Shown: positions 26,057-36,848, counted from the stretch's first letter. The stretch: 64,000 nucleotides of DNA from Prevotella sp. (GCA_017462915.1 JAFTQG010000048.1:27184-91183); one strand, 5' to 3'. Translations and numbers: made by a program. The notes: a model not told the origin generated them from the sequence alone.

Positions 26057-29000
26057 ATGCAGAAAAGATTTTTCTTTCTGGTTGCCGCAGTAATGATGAT
26101 GGTATCATCAGCTATGGCACAGGTAACAACTTCTGGCATTAACGGTAAGGTCACACTGCGAGCCAACGGTGAGGATATCATCGGTGCGACAGTGGAGGCC
26201 GTACATGTGCCATCAGGTACAAAGTACAATGCTGTTACTAATGTTAAAGGTATGTACTCCATTCAGGGTATGCGTGCCGGCGGTCCTTACACAATGACCG
26301 TATCTTATATCGGCGCACAGACCAAGAAGTTCGAGAACATCACCCTCCAGCTCGGTGAATCTTACAATCTTCAGGTATGGCTTGAGGATGACACACAGCA
26401 GCTTGGCGAAGTCGTTGTGACAGGACAGGCAGGAATCAACAACACCCGCAACGGTGCCGCACAGTCCATCAGCAGCCGTCAGATTCAGGAGTTGCCAAGC
26501 ATCAATCATAGTGTCGCAGACATCGCACGCATCAACCCGTTCGTAAAGGTTTCTGAAGGTGGCGCAATGTCTATCGCCGGCTCAAACAACCGCTACAACG
26601 CCATCCAGATTGACGGTGCTATGTCTAACGACGTCTTCGGTCTGACAGCAAACGGCTCTAACGGCGGACAGGCAGGCACACAGCCATTCTCTATGGAGAC
26701 CATCGAGCAGCTCCAGGTATCTATCGCTCCATTTGACGTTCGCCAGTCAGGATTCTCCGGAGGCGCCATCAACGCCATCACAAAGTCTGGTACAAACGAC
26801 TTCCACGGAAGCGTTTACACATACTTCCAGAATGGTGACCTCGTGGGCGACAAGTACCAGAAGCACGACAAGTCTGGCGACTCTGAGGACTACGGCAAGA
26901 TGACCGACTACACTATCGGCGCTACTCTCGGTGGCCCGATTGTAAAGGACAAGCTGTTCTTCTTCGCAAACTTCGAGCGCACAAGCAAGGAGTATGACAA
27001 CGCATTCTCTGCAGACAACGGCATGTCTAAGGTAGACTTCAATATTGCAAACGACATTCTCGATGTCGTCAAGAACCGCGCCGCTCAATATGGCGTGACA
27101 TATCGTGGCACTCTCGGCACACCGAAAGAGTACACATATTCTGACAAGGTAGGCTTGAAACTCGACTGGAACATCAACGACCGCAACCACGCCGCTCTGC
27201 GCTGGAGCTACGTTGACGCTAAGCAGAACAACAACACTACCACTGCTTCTAATCTCCGTACCAACGATTATGCTTACGACTTCGTATCAAAGACAAACTC
27301 TCTCGTATTCGAACTCCAGAGTCGTATCGGCAAGAACTGGAACAACGAGTTCCACGCAAGCATGATCAACGTGCGCGACAAGCGTAACCCTGGCGATCCG
27401 TTCCCAATGATTCAGATTTCAGATGTCGGCGACGGTACTCTCCAGATTGGTAACGAGCGTTCTTCTATGGCAAATGGTCTCAATCAGGACATCTATACCT
27501 TGACAGACAACCTCACATTGTCTCTCGGTCGTCACGCCATCACTCTCGGTACACATGACGAGCTCTATAAGTTCGGCAACCTCTTCTGCCAGGACGCATA
27601 CGGATATTTTGAGTATGCCTCTGTAAGCGATTTCTATGCTGGCAACATCAAGCGTTACCGTTATGGTCAAGGGGTGAACGAGCGCAGATGGATTCCAGAG
27701 TTCAGCGCTGCCCAGCTCGGCTTCTACCTTCAGGACAAGTGGGATGTGACAAACAACTTCCAGCTCACCTACGGTATCCGTGCTGATCTTCCAATAATGC
27801 TCGATACTCCTATGGAGAACACAGATTTCAACAATTGGGCTAAGGATCATGGCTATGACCTCCGTACAAATCAGAAGATAGCCGTCAAGCCTATGTGGTC
27901 TCCACGTCTCGGCTTCCGTTGGGATGCCCTCAACAACCGCAATCTCGTGGTTCGCGGCGGTGTAGGTATCTTCACTGGTCGTGTCCCTTATGTATGGCTT
28001 TCCAACAGCTTCTCTAACGCAGGTGTAGGACAGTTCGCTTATGATTCAAACAGCAATAAAAGCGATCTCTCTAAGATTGAGAACATCTACAGTCCAGACC
28101 AGAGCCAGAACCTTGCAAATATAGGTATCACTCCTTCTGCCCCTGCATTCCGTTTCCAGACTATCAATGTCTTCGACAAAGACTTCAAGTTCTCACAGCA
28201 GCTCCGTGCCGACCTCGCTGTCGACGCTAAGTTCCTTGGCATAGACTGGACCGTCGAGGGTATCTACTCTAAGACCCTCAACGACATGATGGTCGAGAAG
28301 CTCAACATCGAAGGCACAGGCAAGACATGGGCAGAGGATAAGGGTATTACGATTGGTGATAACCGTCCTATGTTCCAGCCAATGTCAAACACAGCGAACA
28401 TCTATTATCTGCGCAACGTATCCAGGGGATACTCATACAATGTATCTGTAAAGGCTGAGAAGAGCTTCGACTTCGGTCTCGACGTTATGGCAAGCTATAC
28501 ATACGGCAAGGCAAAGACCATCAACAACGGTGGCTCTTCAGTAGCAGCTTCCAACTGGCAGTACAACTACACTCACGGCAATCCTAACGACCCAGAGCTT
28601 TCATACTCTGCATTCAACGTGCCTCATCAGGTAATGGCTTCCGCATACTATCACCTGAACTGGAACAACAACCCAGGCCGTACTATAGACAACAAGACTA
28701 CTATCGGCCTTATCTATACAGGCAACTCCGGTTCACCATACTCTGTTTATGTCAATGGTGATGTCAACGGTGACGGCGGATACAACGATCTGATGTATAT
28801 CCCAACAGATACAGAAATAGATGCTATGTTTGCCAAGGGTCTGTTCTCACCAATTACAGATAAATCAGGTAATATCACAAAGACTGTTGAGCAGCAGGTT
28901 GCTGACCTCAAGCAGTGGCTCGGTAGTCAGGAATACATAAGCGAGCACCGTGGCGAGTTCTTCGAGCGCAACGCCGCTAACGAGAAGTGGGAGAACCGTC

Positions 29001-29269
29001 TTGATCTCCATGTCGACCACAAGTTCGGCTTCAAGTGGGGTAAGGATGTACGCTACCTCCAGATCGGTCTCGACATCCTCAACTTCACCAACATGCTGAA
29101 CAAGAAGTGGGGTGCTACACTCTCACAGAACGGATACAACTACTACTCTCCGCTCACTTTCAGCAAAGGAAAGTACCAATTCTCACACTCAGGCACCTAC
29201 GACATGCGTTCATGGAGCGACTACTACAGCCGCTGGCGTATGCAGCTCTCAGCAAAACTGACATTCTAA
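26057..29269 (+). CDS. TonB-dependent receptor with carboxypeptidase-like N-terminal domain (Oar-like)
   Basis: This is an outer-membrane active transporter of 1070 residues. It has a signal peptide (MQKRFFFLVAAVMMMVSSAMA), a carboxypeptidase-regulatory-like domain (about 25-115, ATVEAVHVPSGTKYNAVTNV), a TonB-like box and plug (LGEVVVTGQAG, then the plug to about 235) and a 22-strand-type barrel ending in LSAKLTF with a terminal phenylalanine. No SusD partner follows, so it is more like Oar-type receptors than a SusC of a polysaccharide locus. Substrate unknown. I start at the ATG at 26057 because the signal peptide begins there; the frame is open to 25988. Confidence 0.92.
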   Translation: MQKRFFFLVAAVMMMVSSAMAQVTTSGINGKVTLRANGEDIIGATVEAVHVPSGTKYNAVTNVKGMYSIQGMRAGGPYTMTVSYIGAQTKKFENITLQLGESYNLQVWLEDDTQQLGEVVVTGQAGINNTRNGAAQSISSRQIQELPSINHSVADIARINPFVKVSEGGAMSIAGSNNRYNAIQIDGAMSNDVFGLTANGSNGGQAGTQPFSMETIEQLQVSIAPFDVRQSGFSGGAINAITKSGTNDFHGSVYTYFQNGDLVGDKYQKHDKSGDSEDYGKMTDYTIGATLGGPIVKDKLFFFANFERTSKEYDNAFSADNGMSKVDFNIANDILDVVKNRAAQYGVTYRGTLGTPKEYTYSDKVGLKLDWNINDRNHAALRWSYVDAKQNNNTTTASNLRTNDYAYDFVSKTNSLVFELQSRIGKNWNNEFHASMINVRDKRNPGDPFPMIQISDVGDGTLQIGNERSSMANGLNQDIYTLTDNLTLSLGRHAITLGTHDELYKFGNLFCQDAYGYFEYASVSDFYAGNIKRYRYGQGVNERRWIPEFSAAQLGFYLQDKWDVTNNFQLTYGIRADLPIMLDTPMENTDFNNWAKDHGYDLRTNQKIAVKPMWSPRLGFRWDALNNRNLVVRGGVGIFTGRVPYVWLSNSFSNAGVGQFAYDSNSNKSDLSKIENIYSPDQSQNLANIGITPSAPAFRFQTINVFDKDFKFSQQLRADLAVDAKFLGIDWTVEGIYSKTLNDMMVEKLNIEGTGKTWAEDKGITIGDNRPMFQPMSNTANIYYLRNVSRGYSYNVSVKAEKSFDFGLDVMASYTYGKAKTINNGGSSVAASNWQYNYTHGNPNDPELSYSAFNVPHQVMASAYYHLNWNNNPGRTIDNKTTIGLIYTGNSGSPYSVYVNGDVNGDGGYNDLMYIPTDTEIDAMFAKGLFSPITDKSGNITKTVEQQVADLKQWLGSQEYISEHRGEFFERNAANEKWENRLDLHVDHKFGFKWGKDVRYLQIGLDILNFTNMLNKKWGATLSQNGYNYYSPLTFSKGKYQFSHSGTYDMRSWSDYYSRWRMQLSAKLTF

Positions 29270-29348
29270 ACCATACAGGCTCCGCCTGCGCCACACAAAA
29301 GGATGTGGGCGGAGCAAGTATCTATAAAAAAATACAATAAGTAACATC

Positions 29349-30422
29349 ATGAAGAAGATATTCATAACCGCATTGACAGCTGTACTCGCAGTGATGTCAG
29401 TAAACGCGCAGTGCAACGAGAAGAAAGGTGCATGCTGCGGTGGTTTCACCCCAAGCTGGTTCGTACAGTTCCAGGGTGGCGTGCAGATGCCTTACACTCC
29501 TGGTGACAAGGGCGACCTGCTCTCACCGGCATGGGCAATCAACTTTGGCAGAAACATCTCTCCACTTGTCAGCGCACGCATCGGCATTGAGGGTGTAAAC
29601 TCAAAGGTCTTCAACGCCTACACTGGCGAGAAGGAGAACTTCAAGTATGCAACAGGCTCTTTTGACGCCATGCTCAACGTGACAAACATCTTCACAAAGA
29701 AGTATTGCCACCCTGTAAACTTCTACCTCATCGGTGGTGTAGGTTGCAACTGGTCAGGCATGGAGACAAAAAACTCCAGCAAGTTCTCCCCTACTGTACG
29801 CCTCGGAGCGCAGGTAGACTGGCGTGTTGCAAAGAACGTTGCCCTCAACCTCGAGTACCGTGCAAACAACACCAACGACCAGTTCAACGGACGTCTTGAG
29901 TCCGGTTCACACGACTGGTACTCTTCAATACTCCTCGGTGTGTCTATCGTACTCCCAGACCGCAAGGCTGTGAAGGACCGCAGCGGCGAGATTGACGCGC
30001 TCAACGCACAGATCAATGCACTCCGTGCCGAGAACGAGGCTCTCAAGAACCGCAAGGCTGAGGTACAGGTTGTAGAGAAGGTGAAGACTGTTGTCGAGAA
30101 GGAAGCTATCCTCCCTAACGTATTCTTCTCTATCTCCAAGAGCAATATCTCCAAGCAGCAGTCTGCTAACGTCAAGGCTATCGCCGACTATCTCAAGGCT
30201 AATCCAGAGGTTAAGGTTACTATCAACGGCTATGCATCTCCTGAAGGAAATGCCAAGTTCAACCAGAAGCTCTCAGAGGCACGTGCCAAGGCTGTGGCTG
30301 ACATGCTTGTCAAGAAGTACGGCATTGATGCATCACGCATCACAACTACAGGCAATGGTCCTACAAGCGACATCTATCCTGAGAACGAGCTCAACCGTGT
30401 CGCTGTCTCTGTAGCAAAATAA
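29349..30422 (+). CDS. OmpA-family outer-membrane protein
   Basis: The 357-residue protein has a signal peptide (to about residue 20, cleaved after NAQ), an N-terminal eight-stranded-barrel-like domain (about 30-205), a short coiled coil (IDALNAQINALRAENEALKN) and a C-terminal OmpA peptidoglycan-binding domain (FFSISKSNISKQQSANVKAI to the end, with NGYASPEGNAKFNQKLSEAR and the conserved LNRVAVSV). It would tether the outer membrane to peptidoglycan. It follows the TonB receptor by 79 bp and is closed by a strong terminator. Confidence 0.93.
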   Translation: MKKIFITALTAVLAVMSVNAQCNEKKGACCGGFTPSWFVQFQGGVQMPYTPGDKGDLLSPAWAINFGRNISPLVSARIGIEGVNSKVFNAYTGEKENFKYATGSFDAMLNVTNIFTKKYCHPVNFYLIGGVGCNWSGMETKNSSKFSPTVRLGAQVDWRVAKNVALNLEYRANNTNDQFNGRLESGSHDWYSSILLGVSIVLPDRKAVKDRSGEIDALNAQINALRAENEALKNRKAEVQVVEKVKTVVEKEAILPNVFFSISKSNISKQQSANVKAIADYLKANPEVKVTINGYASPEGNAKFNQKLSEARAKAVADMLVKKYGIDASRITTTGNGPTSDIYPENELNRVAVSVAK

Positions 30423-30459
30423 GCAAAACAGATAAAACATATTTTCATATAAAGAAATT

Positions 30460-30495
30460 CGCCGGATGATTCAATCTATCATCCGGCGTTTTTTT
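30460..30495 (+). terminator. Terminator after the OmpA-family gene
   Basis: CGCCGGATGAT (30460-30470) and ATCATCCGGCG (30478-30488) form a perfect 11-bp stem with a 7-base loop, followed by seven T. Confidence 0.92.
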
Positions 30496-30561
30496 GTTCC
30501 TGTCACTAATCATGTCAACAGCTTGCAAGATGGAAGATTACTGGTCACCTTCCACCATGCA

Positions 30562-30747
30562 AAAGGTGACGGTTGACACGATGAAAGGTAACGGTTGACA
30601 CGATAAAAGGTGACGGTTGACACGATGAAAGGTGACGGTTGACACGATAAAAGGTGACGGTTGACACGATGAAAGGTAACGGTTGGCACGATGAAAGGTG
30701 ACGGTTGACACGATGAAAGGTAACGGTTGGCAAGGCGAAAGGTGACC
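30562..30747 (+). repeat. 22-bp tandem repeat, eight units plus a partial
   Basis: Each unit begins AAAGGTGACG or AAAGGTAACG and ends in GTTGACACGATG with small variations (G/A at position 7, GATG/GATA at the end, GGCACG in two units). Units are contiguous without spacers, so it is not a CRISPR array. The array is bracketed by GGTCACCTTCCACC on the left and GGTGACCTTCCACC on the right. Since 22 is not a multiple of three, a coding role is unlikely. Confidence 0.9.
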
Positions 30748-30924
30748 TTCCACCCGCTAAACGGTCACCCTCAGCACAAAAAGAAAAAATATTACTGTTC
30801 GCTAAACATGTAGAACTTCCCGTATTGATATGATTGAGTGATTGACAAGCACATTCTATTGTCTTCACCGTGCAAAACCCGAGATGGTTTCTTGATGGAT
30901 ACAGTGCGCTCTGAAAGAGCAGCA

Positions 30925-31180
30925 AGCGCAAAGCCCAGGGCAGAGCGTAGCGACACCCTGGGTGGCGTCAGGTAATAAAAAAAAACGTAGCTGGCGCGCT
31001 GAAAGTACAAAAGCGTAGCTCAGTCGTTTTGTTGTTTAGCCGTCAAGGGCTCCCCATAAAACCGTAAAACCTCATAACCGCCCAACCGTATCTATTATGC
31101 TTTTGCGCTTACAGCGCGCCTACATATATATAATTTTGCTTTCCCTGGGTGTCGCTACGCTCTGCCCCGGGCTTTGCGCT
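30925..31180. repeat. Long inverted repeat (38-bp arms) around an AT-rich centre
   Basis: The left arm 30925-30962 begins AGCGCAAAGCCCAGGGCAG and the right arm 31143-31180 is its reverse complement at 36 of 38 positions. A second, weaker pair lies inside (GGCGCGCTG near 30993 with CAGCGCGCC near 31112). The stretch between about 30770 and 31243 has no gene I can support. Confidence 0.8.
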
Positions 31181-31243
31181 CATTGGACTTTCAGTCCGTG
31201 GAAATGCTGTAGCAATCTTGTTTTTTTAGCAGACACACATAAA

Positions 31244-31436
31244 CCCAAATCGGTCATTAGACCGACAGAAAGCAATATTCTGTTATCGTTATACGGTCTT
31301 TTCATCCGTTTCACTTTTCTCTTCGCTGTCTTGCTTCCCGTTCCGTCTCGACATAGCCCACTATGCCTTCGCCGAAATGGTTGCAATACAACGGAGATAA
31401 AAACGAAACGAAATGAAATCTAATGACTGATTTGGG
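31244..31436. mobile_element. MITE-like element, copy 3 (193 bp)
   Basis: Same length and orientation as copy 1. The left terminus CCCAAATCGGTCATTAGA (31244-31261) and right terminus (31419-31436) are complementary except one position. ATAAA flanks both ends as a probable 5-bp target duplication. The central hairpin (31352-31365) retains five pairs. Confidence 0.85.
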
Positions 31437-31450
31437 ATAAAAGAAAAACC

Positions 31451-31511
31451 CTCCAAAGAAAAAATTCTCCCTGCAATCCAGCCAGTCTGTAACCGACTGT
31501 ATTGCAGGGAG
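31451..31511 (-). terminator. Terminator of the enolase gene
   Basis: CTCCCTGCAAT (31467-31477) and ATTGCAGGGAG (31501-31511) pair perfectly, with an inner AGTC/GACT stem. Read on the minus strand, a T-rich run follows, as expected for the end of eno. Confidence 0.8.
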
Positions 31512-31608
31512 AAGAGTTTATACTGTCATCATGTAGGCCTTACTGCGATTACCGATACAAGGCGAATGCTTTACCGACATGCCTGCATGACTGACAGACA
31601 CATAATCA

Positions 31609-32937
<1,329 letters not shown>

Positions 32938-33001
32938 TTATAAAAAAATGCCTGAAAAGGCAAGAATCATCATATTAAGAACTACTGCAAACGCCAACAC
33001 G

Positions 33002-33811
33002 TCATGCCCTCTGTCGCACAGCCTCAAACATCAGTATTGCGGCAGAGACGGAGACATTCAGCGAATCGAGCCTGCCAAGCATCGGGATACGTATGTGTGC
33101 ATCGGCCGCCTCACGCCACTGGCTGGTAAGGCCTGTAGACTCCGTGCCCATGACGATGGCGGTCGCTCCTGTCATCGGCGTGTCGTAGTACAACCGCGAG
33201 TCCTGCAACTGTGCCGTGAGTATCTGTATCTTCCTATCTTTTAGGAAGGAGATGCACTCCTCGGATGTGCACGCCACCGTAGGAACGGTAAATATCGCCC
33301 CTATCGAGGAGCGTATGAGATTAGGGTTGAAGAGGTCGGTCAGCGGATCGCAGACTATCACCGCGTCGGCCTTTGCCGCATCGGCACTGCGGAGCACGGC
33401 ACCGAGATTGCCCGGCTTCTCCACGCTCTCAAGGACGACAATCAGCGGATTGTCAGGGAGGGAAAGGCCGTCAAGAGCAGCATGGCGCACCTTCATCTCA
33501 GCCATTACGCCCTCCGTACTGCCACGATATGCCACCTTCTCATACAGCGTCTTGCTTATGTTCACGCACTGAACGCCGCCAATGCCGTGAGGAAGCAATG
33601 CCGAGAAACGCTCCATTTCCTCTTCGCCGGCAATATCAGGGCAGCAGAACAATGTCTCCACCTCATACCCTGCATTGAGACAATGCATCAGTTCCCTCTG
33701 TCCCTCGACGACAAAAAGACCATGCTTCCTGCGCTCCGAACTTTTCTGCTGTAGCTGCAGGAGGCGTTTTATCTTGGGATTCTGGGCGGATGTTATCATT
33801 TCCTTTTCCAT
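33002..33811 (-). CDS. RNA methyltransferase, TrmH/SpoU family
   Basis: This SPOUT-class enzyme of 269 residues should transfer methyl from SAM to a ribose 2'-OH in rRNA or tRNA. It has an N-terminal substrate-binding domain (SAQNPKIKRLLQLQQKSSER, then FVVEGQRELMHCL) and the three SpoU motifs: NLGAVLRSADAAKADAVI, IVMGTESTGLT and LNVSVSAAILMFEA. The exact target base is not readable from sequence. The start at 33811 matches family N termini (MEKEMITSAQNP) and overlaps the end of the upstream permease gene by 16 bases, suggesting coupling. Confidence 0.92.
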   Translation of the reverse strand: MEKEMITSAQNPKIKRLLQLQQKSSERRKHGLFVVEGQRELMHCLNAGYEVETLFCCPDIAGEEEMERFSALLPHGIGGVQCVNISKTLYEKVAYRGSTEGVMAEMKVRHAALDGLSLPDNPLIVVLESVEKPGNLGAVLRSADAAKADAVIVCDPLTDLFNPNLIRSSIGAIFTVPTVACTSEECISFLKDRKIQILTAQLQDSRLYYDTPMTGATAIVMGTESTGLTSQWREAADAHIRIPMLGRLDSLNVSVSAAILMFEAVRQRA

Positions 33812-34992
33812 ATCAATGTAATCTTCCTTCTTATGACAATATAGTTGAGTGAGGAGACAAATGCCCAAATGGCGACACCGAGGACAGCGGCCGGCATGAG
33901 ACTTGTCTCTGAAAGCTCAGGGAACAACTGGTATATGAAGCTCATGTAATAGCCTCTGACAAGGTACAGGAGCACCAGCGACACGACAAGCACCACGGCA
34001 TTGAGCCCTACGGTGAGCAACTGATATGGCATAGCCACACGTGCCGGCGAATAACCTATAAGGAGCAGGTTTTCAAGTTTTTCGGTATTCTTCTGCACAA
34101 GGAGGTAAACCGAGAGCATGAGTATATAAAACGACAACACGCTTATCACTGCCCCGATAAGCATAACGATAGTGACCACCATGCGGAGGAAGTATGTCGT
34201 CTTCTCGGCATCCAGCCTGTCGGTCTCCACCTCGTATCCATGCTGGTCGAGATATGCCGTAATATTCTCGTCGGCAGGGTTGCCAACCTCCAGCAGAAGG
34301 CGGTTGGGAGCACTCTCACGTCCGTCGGCAAGCACGCCGTTACTCCACTCCATAAATGCCTGTGGCACAAGGATTGTATTCAGTCTGTTGGAGAATCCTA
34401 TCACCTTTCCCTTGAACTCCTTCATTCCAGCACCGGAATGCGCAAAGATACGGAAGTCTATCATCGAGACAAGTCCGTCTGAAATCTTCGGCAAGGAATG
34501 GCTCTGGGCAAAGCCGAAATTATACATATTTATATAACTTCTCGGCAGGATGACAGGCACGGCATCGTTTCCGGCTGTGTACGTCCAGTCTTTCAGCGGC
34601 ACGTCTATAAACTCATCGGGCACAGACTCGAGGAATATCTCGGAGTTGAGTATCGTCTGTCCCTCTATGCCCATCTGCGCCTCGACCTTGTACTCCACAG
34701 AGGAGAAGCGCCCTACCCTTGCCGCGAACGGCTGACGGCGTAGGTCATCGATTTCCGAAGAAGAGAAAGTGTTGGCATTTCCGCTTACAGTCGTCGCCAT
34801 GCTTATCTTCTTCGACACTATGAGGTAGTCGCTTTTCATGAACGAGTCCTGCTGGGTGAATACAGGCAACACGTCATTATAGAACTGATACCCCAATAAC
34901 ACAATAAGCATACCGAACAGATTGGCAAGGACAAACCCTGCAAACTGTGGTATGCTTATATGCTGACGAAGTAATTTCCAGACTAAACCCAT
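33796..34992 (-). CDS. FtsX-like ABC-type permease protein
   Basis: The 398-residue membrane protein has the MacB/FtsX layout: one membrane helix at the N terminus (about 18-38), a large periplasmic domain (about 45-265), then three C-terminal helices (about 270-300, 322-352, 365-388). No ATPase gene is adjacent, so its partner is encoded elsewhere or it acts without one. It lies 59 bp after the DUF3127 gene on the same strand and overlaps the RNA methyltransferase gene, probably forming a DUF3127-permease-methyltransferase operon. Confidence 0.75.
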   Translation of the reverse strand: MGLVWKLLRQHISIPQFAGFVLANLFGMLIVLLGYQFYNDVLPVFTQQDSFMKSDYLIVSKKISMATTVSGNANTFSSSEIDDLRRQPFAARVGRFSSVEYKVEAQMGIEGQTILNSEIFLESVPDEFIDVPLKDWTYTAGNDAVPVILPRSYINMYNFGFAQSHSLPKISDGLVSMIDFRIFAHSGAGMKEFKGKVIGFSNRLNTILVPQAFMEWSNGVLADGRESAPNRLLLEVGNPADENITAYLDQHGYEVETDRLDAEKTTYFLRMVVTIVMLIGAVISVLSFYILMLSVYLLVQKNTEKLENLLLIGYSPARVAMPYQLLTVGLNAVVLVVSLVLLYLVRGYYMSFIYQLFPELSETSLMPAAVLGVAIWAFVSSLNYIVIRRKITLIWKRK

Positions 34993-35051
34993 CTGCTTAT
35001 CTATATTTTACTTCAGGTCTTGATAATCTCCTTCTGTCGCTCACATCCTGT

Positions 35052-35441
35052 TTAGAATGGGAGGTCGTCCGTGCTGTCACCTGATGCAGGCTGTGCAAAA
35101 GGATCGGCTGGGGCTGCTGCCGGGGCCGGCTCTGCGAATGGAGGCATGTCGCCTGCTGCAGGAGCGGTGTTGGCAACAATCTGGCGAACATCAAACGCAC
35201 GGATACTGTTGAACCAGCGGCCGTTATACTCGCGGGCGTCAATGTCGAAAGAGACATTAACTTCCTGACCTACCTGGATATTGAAACGCTGCAGACGGTC
35301 CTCGCCAAACACCGAGAACACCATCTTGCGTGGGAAACTGTCGTGAGTCTCTATAACAAAATCCTGCGCAGCCCATGTGCCACGAGCACTCTCGCCTGTA
35401 CGCTTTTCTGCTGCATAAATGACTTTTCCTTGTAATTCCAT
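35052..35441 (-). CDS. DUF3127 protein, OB-fold and SSB-like acidic tip
   Basis: This 129-residue Bacteroidetes-specific small protein starts MELQGKVIYAAEKRTGESARG. The first 90 residues look like an OB-type beta barrel (VIETHDSFPRKMVFSVFGED, NVSFDIDAREYNGRWFNSIRAF). A proline/alanine-rich linker (about 92-120) leads to a last segment DSTDDLPF, very like the DDIPF tip by which SSB recruits repair proteins. It is transcribed divergently from dnaN. Single-strand DNA binding is plausible but unproven. Confidence 0.8.
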   Translation of the reverse strand: MELQGKVIYAAEKRTGESARGTWAAQDFVIETHDSFPRKMVFSVFGEDRLQRFNIQVGQEVNVSFDIDAREYNGRWFNSIRAFDVRQIVANTAPAAGDMPPFAEPAPAAAPADPFAQPASGDSTDDLPF

Positions 35442-35567
35442 AGTTGCTTATTCTTAAATTATAGTCCTTTTATTCTTTAATGTCAAAAACAATTCAGTTA
35501 GATTTCCTGAATTCGTTTGCGAAATTACTAAAATATTTTTAAAAGGGTCGGAATTTAATGTCGTTTT

Positions 35568-35599
35568 TTTGTTTTATTATAAATAAATGCGTAAATTTG
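35568..35599 (+). promoter_or_regulatory. Promoter of dnaN
   Basis: TTTG (35568-35571), 20 bases, then TAAATTTG (35592-35599) gives an almost ideal Bacteroidetes promoter. The dnaN ATG lies 48 bases downstream. Confidence 0.7.
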
Positions 35600-35647
35600 T
35601 ACCTTGAAGAACTGAAAACAACAACTAAAAAAAACAAATATAAGATT

Positions 35648-36772
35648 ATGAGATTCACAGTTTCCAGCACAACACTTAGCAGTCGGCTGAATACTCTTTC
35701 AAAAGTCATCAACAGCAAGAACTCCATGCCTATTCTTGACTGTTTTCTTTTCGAGGTTCAGGATGGCGTGCTGACCATCACAGCATCAGACAGCGAGAAC
35801 ACGATGAAGAGCAAGATCTCCCTCGACGAATACGATACAAACGGGGCTTTCTGCATCACCAACCGCACCATACTCGATGCAATGAAGGAACTTGCTGAGC
35901 AACCTGTCACGATAGACGTCAACCTCGAAACATTGCAGACTAAGATAGTGTATCTCAACGGTATGTATAACATCGTCGCACTGTCTGCCGACGAGTATCC
36001 GCGCACTGTCGCCATGCAGGACGATGCCACTGTGATTACCATGCAGTCGAGCATCATCGCCGAGAATATAGCTCGCTCGCTGTTCGCAACAGCACAGGAC
36101 GAGTTGCGCCCTGTAATGAATGCGATATACTTTGACCTCAAGCCTGACAGCCTCGCCATCGTGGCAAGCGACGGACATAAGCTCGTGCGCAACCTCAACT
36201 TCACCGTAAAGAGTGAGCAGCCGGCATCGTTTATCCTGCCGAAGAAGCCTGCATCTCTCCTCAGGAATGTCCTTGCAAAGGACGAGTCGGAGGTCGTAAT
36301 AAGATTTGACAGCCGCAATGCGGAAATCACATATACCGACGGTACACTCATCTGCCGTCTTACAGAAGGACGCTACCCGAACTATGCCAGCGTAATACCG
36401 CAGAACAACTCCAACAAGATGACCATCGACCGCAAGGTATTGCTCGGCGCACTGAAGCGCGTACTGCCTTTCGCAAGCGACGCAAGCCAGCTCGTACGCC
36501 TGCATATTGAGAGCGGAAAGATTGAAATCAGCTCCGAGGATATAGACTTCTCTACAAGTGCGAAGGAGGAATCCATCTGCGAATATGACGGCATTCCGAT
36601 GAACATCGGCTTCAAGGGAACGACTCTTACTGAGGTGCTCAACAACCTCGACAGCGAGGAGATAATCATGGAACTGGCAGACCCTGCACGTGCAGGACTT
36701 ATCATCCCGGCACAGCAGCCTGAGAACGAGGACATCCTCATGCTTCTCATGCCTATGCTCCTCAACGACTAA
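35648..36772 (+). CDS. dnaN: DNA polymerase III beta sliding clamp
   Basis: DnaN forms the dimeric ring that holds replicative polymerase on DNA. The 374-residue protein starts MRFTVSSTTLSSRLNTLSKV and ends in LLMPMLLND, with the typical three-domain clamp sequence (NSKNSMPILDCFLF, GRYPNYASVIPQNN, and hydrophobic-groove residues near the C terminus). The frame is open 30 codons further upstream, but that part overlaps the promoter. It is not next to dnaA here; it heads a dnaN-exonuclease-porD-recN cluster. Confidence 0.96.
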   Translation: MRFTVSSTTLSSRLNTLSKVINSKNSMPILDCFLFEVQDGVLTITASDSENTMKSKISLDEYDTNGAFCITNRTILDAMKELAEQPVTIDVNLETLQTKIVYLNGMYNIVALSADEYPRTVAMQDDATVITMQSSIIAENIARSLFATAQDELRPVMNAIYFDLKPDSLAIVASDGHKLVRNLNFTVKSEQPASFILPKKPASLLRNVLAKDESEVVIRFDSRNAEITYTDGTLICRLTEGRYPNYASVIPQNNSNKMTIDRKVLLGALKRVLPFASDASQLVRLHIESGKIEISSEDIDFSTSAKEESICEYDGIPMNIGFKGTTLTEVLNNLDSEEIIMELADPARAGLIIPAQQPENEDILMLLMPMLLND

Positions 36773-36848
36773 ACCTACAGGAATCAATAATATGCATAGG
36801 ATGAAGACATATAAGGCTTTCGTCCGTCATATACCATAAACAAAGGAA

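Noticed and set aside
30562-30747. CRISPR array
   Set aside because: Units are contiguous with no spacers and no cas genes are present.
30538-30931. Open frames of 71 and 128 codons on the minus strand
   Set aside because: They are translations of the 22-bp tandem repeat; the unit is not a multiple of three and the products are meaningless repeats.
35786-36787. 333-codon open frame antisense to dnaN
   Set aside because: A shadow of dnaN; Cys- and Val-rich translation without domain features.
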